A DNA stretch of 38,951 nucleotides from Lachnospiraceae bacterium. GTDB taxonomy: Bacteria > Bacillota > Clostridia > Lachnospirales > Lachnospiraceae. Below the pieces are notes generated by a model, which worked only from the letters and a program-made list of their open reading frames with translations, searched no databases and had not been told where the DNA came from. The position numbers and the translations under genes are program-made. Positions 16,349 through 23,361 of this stretch are shown piece by piece. The stretch spans positions 1-38,951 of the forward strand of contig JAFSZZ010000083.1 in assembly GCA_017458765.1 (NCBI GenBank), written 5' to 3'. Within the stretch, counting starts at the first letter, position 1. Every line of letters begins with the position of its first letter.

Positions 16349-16377
16349 ATTCTATGCCCTTGACTGCATAATTGCAA
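16349..16377 (-). promoter_or_regulatory. Candidate internal promoter of argJBD with ArgR-like site
   Basis: The minus strand reads TTGCAA (16372-16377), a 17-base spacer, then TAGAAT (16349-16354), placed just after the GNAT stop and about 50 bases before argJ. The -35 overlaps TGCATAATTGCA (16365-16376), which closely resembles the palindrome at the main promoter of this operon. Both points suggest arginine-controlled transcription. Confidence 0.5.
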
Positions 16378-16380
16378 GCC

Positions 16381-16827
16381 TTACTCATTGAATCTGACTA
16401 TGTTCTCTTCATTGAGCGTAAAATCATAATAATTCAGATCTTCACGGCGTGTCCATCCTATTGTTCTCCAAAAGGCATTTCCTATATCGTTCTTTGTAAA
16501 TGCGATAAGGCTTACCTTATTTATATGCTCATCCTTAAGCGCCTTCATCGCGAAAACCACCATAGCCTTACCAATGCCCTGCCTTCTGTGATCCGGATGT
16601 ACACATACATGATAGAAGCATCCTCTTCTTCCGTCGTGTCCGCACAGGATACTTCCTATTATATTACCGTCCTTTTCCGCGACCACGGATGTTGTGGGAT
16701 TTCTGTAAAGGAAACGTTCTATGCCCTCTCTGGAATCATCTATGCTTCTTATCGCGAATCCTTTAATGCACATCCACAGGGCGCTAACCCGGTCATAGTC
16801 ATCGATATTCATTGTCCGTATGGTCAT
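16381..16827 (-). CDS. GNAT-family N-acetyltransferase at head of arginine operon
   Basis: A 148-residue single-domain GNAT protein. The acetyl-CoA-binding motif is VCVHPDHRRQGIGKAMV, preceded by the strand GCFYHVCV and followed by KVSLIAFTKNDIGNAFWRTIGWTRREDLNYY, the usual C-terminal half. The ATG at 16827 has GAGGAAG upstream and opens with MTIRTMNIDDYDRV, the standard GNAT start; the longer frame begins inside the leader hairpin. It is the first gene after the divergent arginine control region and lies 82 bases before argJ. A role as an acetylglutamate synthase is possible from position, but the motif set only proves an acyl-CoA transferase, and the true substrate is unknown. Confidence 0.85.
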   Translation of the reverse strand: MTIRTMNIDDYDRVSALWMCIKGFAIRSIDDSREGIERFLYRNPTTSVVAEKDGNIIGSILCGHDGRRGCFYHVCVHPDHRRQGIGKAMVVFAMKALKDEHINKVSLIAFTKNDIGNAFWRTIGWTRREDLNYYDFTLNEENIVRFNE

Positions 16828-16843
16828 GATCTTCCTCGTTCCC

Positions 16844-16864
16844 TGCAGGGGAAAAGCCCCTGCA
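16844..16864. promoter_or_regulatory. Perfect leader hairpin before the GNAT-arginine operon
   Basis: TGCAGGGG (16844-16851) and CCCCTGCA (16857-16864) form an eight-base perfect stem with a five-base loop. It sits in the predicted 5' leader, ending a few bases before the GAGGAAG ribosome-binding site, so it could affect translation or mRNA stability. No T tract follows, so it is not a simple terminator. Confidence 0.5.
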
Positions 16865-16875
16865 AATAAATTATG

Positions 16876-16910
16876 TGCATGATTATACATCTAATATGCA
16901 TATTATGCAA
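16876..16910 (-). promoter_or_regulatory. Main promoter of GNAT-argJBD overlapped by ArgR-like operators
   Basis: The minus strand reads TTGCAT (16905-16910), a 17-base spacer, and a perfect TATAAT (16882-16887). A perfect 13-bp palindrome TGCATATTATGCA (16897-16909) covers the -35 side and spacer. TGCATGATTATACA (16876-16889), with the five-four-five layout of an ARG box, covers the -10. Repression of this promoter by an ArgR/AhrC protein is the natural reading, inferred from position and half-site form. Confidence 0.6.
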
Positions 16911-16926
16911 CGATTTTTTCGTATTT

Positions 16927-16989
16927 ATGCACGCGTTTTGATTTTTTATGCATTTTTTGCTTGCATTTATATATCAATTGTTGTATCCT
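16927..16989 (+). promoter_or_regulatory. Candidate argG promoter with TGCAT half-sites
   Basis: On the plus strand TTGCAT (16961-16966), a 17-base spacer and TATCCT (16984-16989) form a modest promoter about 65 bases before argG. Half-sites ATGCA at 16927-16931, ATGCAT at 16948-16953 and TTGCAT at 16961-16966 continue the pattern seen at the opposite promoter. Confidence 0.4.
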
Positions 16990-17053
16990 ATTAAATGCTT
17001 GAAACAAACAGCTTTATATTACAACGGCACTAATATTCAGGAGGATAAATGAT

Positions 17054-18274
17054 ATGAAAGAAAAAGTAATACTTGCTTATTCGGGCGGACTTGACACGAG
17101 CGCTCTGATACCCTGGCTTAAAGAGAACTTCGACTACGACGTTATCTGTGTCTGCGGCAACTGCGGACAGGCCGAGGAACTTGACGGACTTGAGGAACGT
17201 GCACTCTCATCCGGGGCATCCAAGCTTTACATCGAGGATCTCACCGATGAATTCTGCGACGACTTCATCGTTCCCTGCGTCCAGGCTCATGCGGTATATG
17301 AGAATAAATATCTTCTGGGAACTTCAATGGCAAGACCTGTAATTGCAAAGAAGCTTGTTGAGATAGCCCGCAAGGAGGGTGCAACGGCAATATGCCACGG
17401 CGCAACCGGTAAGGGCAACGATCAGATAAGGTTTGAGCTCGGCATCAAGGCTCTCGCACCCGATCTTAAGATAATAGCCGCATGGCGTAACGATAAATGG
17501 ACTCTTAAATCACGTGAGGAAGAAATTGAATACTGCCGCGCACATGGTATCAATCTTCCTTTTTCCGCGGATTCCAGTTACTCAAGGGACCGTAACCTCT
17601 GGCATATAAGCCATGAAGGCCTCGAACTTGAGGATCCCGCAAACGAGCCCAACTACGATCATCTTCTTGTTCTCGGAACCACTCCCGAGAAGGCTCCGGA
17701 TGAACCCGAATATGTTACGATGACCTTTGAATCCGGTGTTCCCACCTCCGTAAACGGCAAAAAGATGAAAGTATCCGAAATAATAACAGAGCTTAACCGC
17801 CTTGGCGGCAAGCATGGCATCGGTATCATAGATATAGTGGAGAACCGCGTGGTCGGCATGAAGAGCCGCGGCGTTTACGAAACACCCGGAGGAACGATCC
17901 TGTATGAAGCTCATCAACAGCTTGAAGAACTCATACTTGATCGTGACACCTATGCACTCAAAGCCGATCTGGGCAACAAGTTCGCTCAGATAGTATATGA
18001 AGGAAAATGGTTCACACCTTTGCGCGAGGCGATACAGGCATTTATAGAGTCAACCCAGAAATATGTGACCGGCGAAGTTAAGTTCAAGCTTTACAAGGGC
18101 AATATAATCAAGGCCGGTACCACTTCTCCGTATTCTCTCTACAACGAGAGCATAGCAAGCTTTACAACAGGTGATCTTTATGATCATCATGATGCGGAAG
18201 GATTCATCAATCTTTTCGGACTTTCATGCAAGGTACGTGCAATGAAGCTTCAGGAGATCGAACAGAACAAATAA
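17054..18274 (+). CDS. argG: Argininosuccinate synthase
   Basis: A 406-residue enzyme that joins citrulline and aspartate with ATP to give argininosuccinate, the seventh step of arginine synthesis. The PP-motif [15 protein letters not shown] near residue 8 marks the N-type ATP pyrophosphatase fold. Further family motifs are [32 protein letters not shown], and [20 protein letters not shown] lies nine bases before the ATG at 17054; a nearer ATG at 17049 is out of frame. It is transcribed away from the GNAT-argJBD operon and shares its control region. argH is not in the window. Confidence 0.97.
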   Translation: MKEKVILAYSGGLDTSALIPWLKENFDYDVICVCGNCGQAEELDGLEERALSSGASKLYIEDLTDEFCDDFIVPCVQAHAVYENKYLLGTSMARPVIAKKLVEIARKEGATAICHGATGKGNDQIRFELGIKALAPDLKIIAAWRNDKWTLKSREEEIEYCRAHGINLPFSADSSYSRDRNLWHISHEGLELEDPANEPNYDHLLVLGTTPEKAPDEPEYVTMTFESGVPTSVNGKKMKVSEIITELNRLGGKHGIGIIDIVENRVVGMKSRGVYETPGGTILYEAHQQLEELILDRDTYALKADLGNKFAQIVYEGKWFTPLREAIQAFIESTQKYVTGEVKFKLYKGNIIKAGTTSPYSLYNESIASFTTGDLYDHHDAEGFINLFGLSCKVRAMKLQEIEQNK

Positions 18275-18286
18275 GGAGTCCACTTA

Positions 18287-18604
18287 ATGATATCGGGATT
18301 CGATCTGTCGACCGTTCAGGCGATCATAGGATTATACCTTATAAGTGTTAATCTGCTTGGACTCATATATTTCTTCATTGACAAGCAGAAGGCCAAGCGG
18401 CAGTCGTGGCGCACACCGGAGGCAACGCTGTTTACAATAGCGCTCTTCGGAGGCAGCATCGGCTGCCTTCTTGGTATGTATCTGTTTCATCACAAAACAC
18501 GTAAAAGAGCTTTCTTTATAGGAATGCCGGTTATTCTGGTCGTTCAGATACTGATAATAGTCATTGCGTTTTTTTTCGCACCTGTTGATTTCAAGATCAT
18601 GTGA
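18287..18604 (+). CDS. DUF1294 family small membrane protein
   Basis: A 105-residue membrane protein of unknown function. It has three or four hydrophobic segments (about 8-28, 48-68, 78-102). The cytoplasmic family motif DKQKAKRQSWRTPEATL is present, followed by the conserved FGGSIGCLLGMYLFHHKTRKRAFFIGMPV. These are the hallmarks of DUF1294. AAGGAG lies eight bases before the ATG, and the gene begins 12 bases after argG, so it probably shares that transcript. Nothing ties it to arginine synthesis beyond position. Confidence 0.9.
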   Translation: MISGFDLSTVQAIIGLYLISVNLLGLIYFFIDKQKAKRQSWRTPEATLFTIALFGGSIGCLLGMYLFHHKTRKRAFFIGMPVILVVQILIIVIAFFFAPVDFKIM

Positions 18605-18622
18605 TCCTCGGAGTATATATTT

Positions 18623-19150
18623 ATGCGGATGTTTGTCATCAAAAACACGGCAATGTTCATGACAGGTCTCCTGTCCGAAAAAGAAACTGTATTTGACCGT
18701 TTCCTGTTGAATGAAGCGGTGATCATGATGGGAAACACTTATACTATAGACGGGCATATCAACAGGGACTTCTACACTGCGGATGAGATCGATATGCTTA
18801 AACAGCAGTCTGCGGATAACGGCCTTATCTTCAGCGAAGACATGATACGTTGGGAATCTGTCAAGAATTTCTGTTATGAGTACATCAAAGGGAAAAAGAC
18901 ACCTCTTGCATTCAGGATAGTATTCTGTCTTTCCCTGGAAAATACTGTCCGTTTCCTCAGCGGTCTCGAATCGTCCGTATCACCCGAACAGATCGGTTCA
19001 CTTAACGTAAATATAAAATATGACGGCAGCACTCTTTCATGCACTACCGCCGTTTCACTTAAGATATTTACCATGGACAAAACACTTGAGCATGCGTGGG
19101 ATGAAATGTTCTCACGTTTTCTCAATGTTCACGGTTACGAATATGAATGA
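18623..19150 (+). CDS. DUF5721 family protein, function unknown
   Basis: A 175-residue soluble protein that matches the pattern I associate with DUF5721, a family common in Lachnospiraceae. Shared features are an N-terminal strand and helix, then FLLNEAVIMMGNTYTIDGHIN, a central WESVKNFCYEYIKGKKTPLAFRIVF, and a C-terminal SCTTAVSLKIFTMDKTLEHAWDEMF. No catalytic motif is evident. CGGAG lies before the first ATG; a second in-frame Met two codons on is an alternative. Its last 16 bases overlap the end of the convergent lipase gene. Confidence 0.75.
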   Translation: MRMFVIKNTAMFMTGLLSEKETVFDRFLLNEAVIMMGNTYTIDGHINRDFYTADEIDMLKQQSADNGLIFSEDMIRWESVKNFCYEYIKGKKTPLAFRIVFCLSLENTVRFLSGLESSVSPEQIGSLNVNIKYDGSTLSCTTAVSLKIFTMDKTLEHAWDEMFSRFLNVHGYEYE

Positions 19151-20469
19151 CATCTAAACACCGTGCCTCTTATACACTCAGCCAGTTCAGTTTCGCAGCC
19201 CGAGTACAGAACCGATATTTCCTCAAGGGCTTTTGCATGATCCGCAATTTTCTTTCCCTCCCTTAAAAGCACATTCTCCTGTTTATGCAGTATGGTATCT
19301 GCGGCTAATCTTGTTGCCGCTTCATAATCCAGCCGGCACCGCAGTTCTGTGAGTGCTTCCGATATCTCATACAGTTCGTCGTGTATTTCCATGAGCATCC
19401 CGGCCGCCTTGGAAAGACCCTTCATGTCTATATAAACACTTTCCGTGACGCTGTTAAGATCATATATGCCGCCAGTATCAAATCCGGTCAGTTTTGCGGC
19501 ATACGCTCCCACTCCTCCGGCCGCTTCCATCATCTTCTCTTTCTCATATTCTTCATTGAATTCATCCGAGAACACTGCGGCCACTGCTGAAGCGATAAAT
19601 TCACCGACACTGCCGTTTCCGTTATCCGGAATCGAATCCATCAGCCCCGTGGCTTTCCTTCCCATAAAAGATGCCCATCTCATGAACGGCTCCTGCTTAC
19701 ATGTATTGACTATGTTTCCCTCGCTGTCAAATTCACAGCTTTTCAAAAGCGAGTATGAGCTGTGTCTGCCCACCGCATCATCCCGCAGGTTTTTCACAAA
19801 TACGCACTCGCCCGCTATACAGCCCAGAAGTATGTTCACATAGTCATTATGTGCGGATATCGATCTGATTCTTCCCGATACTTCTTGTATCTGCACCTCA
19901 TGTGCCTTTGTACACTCATAGCCGACTCCCTGTCCGTCAAAGGAAACACATCTGCCCACGCGGTCTGCATTTGTCACGGTTACATACTGAGCCAGATTTC
20001 CACCCTTGGAATGACCCGAAACCGTTATATTGTCATATACACCGCAGTCATATCTGACAAAATCATCCGCAAGTCTCTGCATACGTGTGTCCGGCATATA
20101 CTCGCCACGCACATTATCCACCCATGCATCATACGAGCCTCCGGTTCCCCGAAACACCACTACCGCATTATTGTCATCATGCGGATCCGCCAGACATAAT
20201 CCGCGTATGCCGCCGGCATCTATGCTCCTTACAACACCGAGGTTCTTAAAATCACCGGCTGATGCATCCATTTCATTCAGAAGATCTGCACATTCCTCAC
20301 ATGTCATGCATCCTCCGATCCCGAGTCCGGCTGCCTTTTCCGGCGAAATATTGCCTCCCTCGTCCCTGCAGCTGTTTATCGCATCATTTATTGTCCCGTA
20401 TTCAGTACATTTATCCAGATACAGGTAATTGGACAGCAGCAGTAATTCTCTTTCGCTTAACTCTCTCAT
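19135..20469 (-). CDS. DUF2974-type alpha/beta hydrolase (lipase-like) with C-terminal helical domain
   Basis: A 444-residue protein without a Sec signal peptide. The N-terminal part (about 1-230) is an alpha/beta hydrolase of the DUF2974/Mbeg1 type: VVVFRGTGGSYDAWVDN (103-119), the nucleophile elbow VSGHSKGGNLAQY with Ser154, and later FDGQGVG and SAHNDYVN, where the acid and His are expected. Residues about 310-440 are helical, with YEISE at about 367 matching the YxxxD/E type VII signal. This lipase-first, helical-tail order is that reported for the S. aureus type VII lipase TslA. The ATG overlaps the VWA gene by four bases (ATGA), making it the last gene of the T7SS-like operon. A secreted lipase effector is the favoured, unproven reading; no immunity gene is recognised. 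Confidence 0.75.
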   Translation of the reverse strand: MRELSERELLLLSNYLYLDKCTEYGTINDAINSCRDEGGNISPEKAAGLGIGGCMTCEECADLLNEMDASAGDFKNLGVVRSIDAGGIRGLCLADPHDDNNAVVVFRGTGGSYDAWVDNVRGEYMPDTRMQRLADDFVRYDCGVYDNITVSGHSKGGNLAQYVTVTNADRVGRCVSFDGQGVGYECTKAHEVQIQEVSGRIRSISAHNDYVNILLGCIAGECVFVKNLRDDAVGRHSSYSLLKSCEFDSEGNIVNTCKQEPFMRWASFMGRKATGLMDSIPDNGNGSVGEFIASAVAAVFSDEFNEEYEKEKMMEAAGGVGAYAAKLTGFDTGGIYDLNSVTESVYIDMKGLSKAAGMLMEIHDELYEISEALTELRCRLDYEAATRLAADTILHKQENVLLREGKKIADHAKALEEISVLYSGCETELAECIRGTVFRCHSYS

Positions 20470-21830
20470 ATGCTGACCTGTAATACCGACTGACCAAGCT
20501 GCAGTATGTCACCCGTCTTTAATAGGAGTTCCTGGAATACCTTCTGGTTATTAACCTTCGTACCGTTTGACGACTGCAGATCCCTTACATACCAGCACCC
20601 GTTTCTGACAGACAGTTCACAATGCCTTCCCGAGACTGAATCATCTCTGTCGATCACTATGTCACATAGTCCATGTGCCCTGCCGACGATAAGACTGTCC
20701 TCGCATGAAGCCCTGTATAATCTTGTAGGATCGGCGCAGTCTTCAAGAGTGATATCATATCCTCCGTCAGTCTGTTCAAGCAGTCTCGTTGCCCCATATT
20801 CTTCACTCAGCTTAAATGTGCTGCAGTCATAATCCTCTGCATCCTCAGCTATCCTTGCTTCCCTCTCAAGATCCGAGCTTATCCCGGCAAGTACCCGTTT
20901 ATCCCGTCTGTCCGATCTTACATTCCTTCTCATAACAAGAATAACGACAACTGCAAAGATCAGAGCGAACAAAAGTCCGGCTGCGGGAAATATCACATTC
21001 AGTCCGACACCGCCTGTTTTCCTGTCTGTGTTTCTTATTATAGGTGCATTATCAACAGAGGCATATGCATCCTTGGTGATATAAGCCTGTTCGGTCATTG
21101 ATGCATTGCCTGCGTTTACCGTATCATCATGGTCACTCGCGATATACATTTCCTCATATCCGTCACCTGACGTCTCTTCCTCCCCGTCGACTTCATCCGT
21201 TTCCGTCTCCGTTGCCTCCTCTGCCGCGGGTTCCTGCAATACAGGACTTTCCGAGAGCATAGCCTCCTCTCTCGCACCATTTATCGCCTCTAAGATCCTG
21301 TCCCCCAATATCTTCTCGCTTCCTCCTTCGGAACCTTCAAACTCGGTAAGAAGGAGTTTCCCTCCGCTTATCCTTGATATCGCGGACAGATTCCTGGATG
21401 CCGGCAGATTCCTGCTCTCAACGCTCTGTACTACATAGACGGGATATCCCGCCTCCTGCAGCATATAATATAATTCTTCGTTTGCATGTAATACCGATTC
21501 CTCTTCCTGCCCGTCTGTAAACAGGATAATATTCCTGCATGCCACATCCTGTTCTTCCCATTCGGTGATGATATTCACAAGATTATCGGTCACATATGTA
21601 TCCCTGTCCCGCATCTCGATCTCATCTATTCCGGATGTAAGCACCGATACATCTTTTGTGTAATCTGTCAGATACTCAATATCCTCTCCGAAAACGGCGA
21701 TTCTGCATGAATCTTCCGTTCCGGCGTTCTCGCATATGTATTTCGCCGTTTCCTTGCATAGCAGGAAATTCGGTTCACCAACCGATCTTGAATTATCGAT
21801 CAAAATAAGATTCTTATATCCGATCGCCAT
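20466..21830 (-). CDS. VWA - transmembrane - FHA domain protein
   Basis: A 454-residue protein with three parts. A von Willebrand A domain (about 5-190) carries the MIDAS motif DNSRS (12-16) and later NIILFTDGQEE. An acidic linker (about 200-270) follows. A single hydrophobic helix (about 277-300) is followed by RRNVRSDRRDKR, and a C-terminal FHA domain (about 370-452) shows VGRAHGLCD, SVSGRHCEL and SSNGTKVNN. FHA domains bind phosphothreonine; VWA domains bind partners through a metal ion. AGGAGG lies four bases before the ATG. It lies between a WXG100 gene and the lipase gene, so a structural or regulatory role in the secretion system is likely. No EssB-like sequence was seen. Confidence 0.85.
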   Translation of the reverse strand: MAIGYKNLILIDNSRSVGEPNFLLCKETAKYICENAGTEDSCRIAVFGEDIEYLTDYTKDVSVLTSGIDEIEMRDRDTYVTDNLVNIITEWEEQDVACRNIILFTDGQEEESVLHANEELYYMLQEAGYPVYVVQSVESRNLPASRNLSAISRISGGKLLLTEFEGSEGGSEKILGDRILEAINGAREEAMLSESPVLQEPAAEEATETETDEVDGEEETSGDGYEEMYIASDHDDTVNAGNASMTEQAYITKDAYASVDNAPIIRNTDRKTGGVGLNVIFPAAGLLFALIFAVVVILVMRRNVRSDRRDKRVLAGISSDLEREARIAEDAEDYDCSTFKLSEEYGATRLLEQTDGGYDITLEDCADPTRLYRASCEDSLIVGRAHGLCDIVIDRDDSVSGRHCELSVRNGCWYVRDLQSSNGTKVNNQKVFQELLLKTGDILQLGQSVLQVSI

Positions 21831-21838
21831 GGGTCCTC

Positions 21839-22156
21839 CTATTCCACCGCATCCGTGGTAAGTCCGGCACTCTGCTCTAAACTTGCATCCTCTGCAGCCT
21901 GATATTCCCGGGCCATCTCATTCAGGTCCGTAACATGTTCCTGTATCATCCTGTTTATCTTCTCAATATCATCGGAGAGTTCCGAGAACTTGGTCCCGTA
22001 CCCCGATGCAGCCTCTCCCATCCAAACTGATTTAAGACTGTCTACTATATCCTTCATTTCCTGTGTAAGTGACCTTATGGTTCTTCCGGTTGCACCAAAC
22101 TCGGTGGACGCCGCGACCAGTTTTTCGGGTGTTACTTTCAAAATACCTTCTGCCAT
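21839..22156 (-). CDS. WXG100-family secreted protein 1 (EsxA-like)
   Basis: A 105-residue helical-hairpin protein. The turn holds W45-M-G (SVWMGEAASGYGTKF), the signature of WXG100 proteins, which leave the cell through type VII systems as dimers. REYQAAED near the end fits the YxxxD/E export signal. The ATG at 22156 follows AAGGAG by seven bases and gives the usual MAEGILKVTPEKL start; the longer frame adds nine unrelated residues. This copy is the closest of the four to canonical EsxA in spacing and composition. Confidence 0.9.
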   Translation of the reverse strand: MAEGILKVTPEKLVAASTEFGATGRTIRSLTQEMKDIVDSLKSVWMGEAASGYGTKFSELSDDIEKINRMIQEHVTDLNEMAREYQAAEDASLEQSAGLTTDAVE

Positions 22157-22179
22157 ACTTATTCTCCTTATCTGTCTGA

Positions 22180-22479
22180 TCAATAACTTCTCGTGGATGC
22201 CGTTGCCGTATTCCTTTTCTCCGCCTCTTCATATTTCGCGGCGATGATGAGCAGAGCCTCAATAAAGCTTTCGATCACCTCATGGAAAAGTTCCATCCGG
22301 TCTCTGTCTTTGATGAATACACTGTGAAATACATCATTTGCTTCACCCTCCCACATTGTCTTAAGTGCCTGCTCCGTACTTAACAGATTATCCACTCCCG
22401 ACTTAAACCTTGAATTCAGCCCTCTGAGACTGTCAGCCTTCTTCCTCAGTTCTGAGGCAGTAACCTGAAAAAATGACAT
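22180..22479 (-). CDS. WXG100-family protein 2
   Basis: A 99-residue helical-hairpin protein with the turn W43-E-G (KTMWEGEANDVFHSVF) and an export-signal-like KYEEAEKR. It begins with SFFQVTASELRKKADSL, typical of WXG100 N-termini. GGAGGTAAGGA precedes the ATG. It lies between two other WXG100-like genes on the same strand and may pair with one of them. Confidence 0.88.
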   Translation of the reverse strand: MSFFQVTASELRKKADSLRGLNSRFKSGVDNLLSTEQALKTMWEGEANDVFHSVFIKDRDRMELFHEVIESFIEALLIIAAKYEEAEKRNTATASTRSY

Positions 22480-22507
22480 TTCCTTACCTCCTTGTTCCTT
22501 TATATGT

Positions 22508-22807
22508 TTATATGCATATGTTTATCGCCGCCATCTCAGCCGCATATATAAGACGGGCAGTATTCCTGATGAGCCCTGCCGTGTTCTTAAGTATGTCGGC
22601 CGATTCGTACAGCCGGTCCTTGAACATGCCGGCCTTTTTCGTATAATCAATGCAGTTTTGTCCGTTCCACGTTCTTGTAATGAGTGTGAGCGTATCATCA
22701 AACTTCACATTACCTATATCACATAATCTTCCCGACAATTCTTCAAGTTCATCTGCCTGTTCCATTGCATGTTTGAAATCAATATCTATTCTGGCCTTTA
22801 TGCTCAT
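22508..22807 (-). CDS. WXG100-like protein 3 (divergent)
   Basis: A 99-residue predicted helical hairpin. The turn reads W47-N-G (ITRTWNGQNCIDYTKKAG), which fits WXG, but no YxxxD/E pattern is present near the C-terminus, so it may be an unsignalled partner or a chaperone-like member. AGGAGG lies nine bases before the ATG. Its start overlaps the stop of the gene before it by four bases (ATGA). Confidence 0.75.
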   Translation of the reverse strand: MSIKARIDIDFKHAMEQADELEELSGRLCDIGNVKFDDTLTLITRTWNGQNCIDYTKKAGMFKDRLYESADILKNTAGLIRNTARLIYAAEMAAINICI

Positions 22808-23103
22808 CTTCCCAGTCCTCCTATGATATCCGCCACTTTCATCTCAGTATCCTGGTATCTTGACAGAGATACGTACAGAAGACTGCTTATGATCAGGATA
22901 TCTTCGGAAGTACATTCCATGCTTTCAATATCCGAGACCAGCCTTCTCCTGTATGCTTCATATGCCGTTCCGTCCCAGTTTATGCCAAGAGATTGGATCG
23001 TGTCGTTTAAGCGTGCTATCTCCCTGTTTATTTTCACTGCGATCGTCCCAAGTTCTTCCAGCAGTCCGTTCATACGGACATATACCGCACTCAAAGGGAT
23101 CAT
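22804..23103 (-). CDS. WXG100-like protein 4
   Basis: A 99-residue predicted helical hairpin with W43-D-G (LGINWDGTAYEAYRRRL) at the turn and an export-signal-like RYQDTE near residue 82. The N-terminus is short and hydrophobic for the family. The ATG overlaps the stop of the YukD-like gene by four bases (ATGA), and its own stop overlaps the next start in the same way, so the small genes are translationally coupled. Confidence 0.8.
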   Translation of the reverse strand: MIPLSAVYVRMNGLLEELGTIAVKINREIARLNDTIQSLGINWDGTAYEAYRRRLVSDIESMECTSEDILIISSLLYVSLSRYQDTEMKVADIIGGLGR

Positions 23104-23351
23104 ATCTTATCTTTCTCCTCCGTAAGCTTTGAAATATAAATAAGTTCCGTTCCGGTCCGTATCCCGTTTTCGCACAGGCTTCCACCTGCCGCCATAAATC
23201 CTTTTCTTTCACGGCTCAAAAGATATCCCGGCTCATCATCGCAGATTATCTTCCCGATGTTTTCCGCAAGAACACCCACGGTAATATTTTCATCGGTTTT
23301 TATCTCAAACTTCCTTGCTCTCTGTATGGCATTTATTCCTATCGCGATCAT
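23100..23351 (-). CDS. YukD/EsaB-type ubiquitin-like protein
   Basis: A protein of about 83 residues with a beta-grasp layout: a strand IAIGINAIQRARKFEIKTDENITVG, a helix VLAENIGKIICDD, a strand YLLSRERKGFMAAGGSL, then GIRTGTELIYISK. This matches the YukD/EsaB proteins that accompany type VIIb secretion systems and are needed for their activity or regulation. Two adjacent ATG codons (23354 and 23351) follow AGGTG; the second has the better six-base spacing. The longest frame, from 23408, lies mostly inside essC. The small size makes the assignment rest partly on position between essC and WXG100 genes. Confidence 0.75.
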   Translation of the reverse strand: MIAIGINAIQRARKFEIKTDENITVGVLAENIGKIICDDEPGYLLSRERKGFMAAGGSLCENGIRTGTELIYISKLTEEKDKI

Positions 23352-23361
23352 CATCTTCACC

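Noticed and set aside
19135-23103. LXG toxin with immunity gene in the secretion operon
   Set aside because: No LXG N-terminal domain, toxin C-terminal domain or adjacent small immunity-like gene was found.
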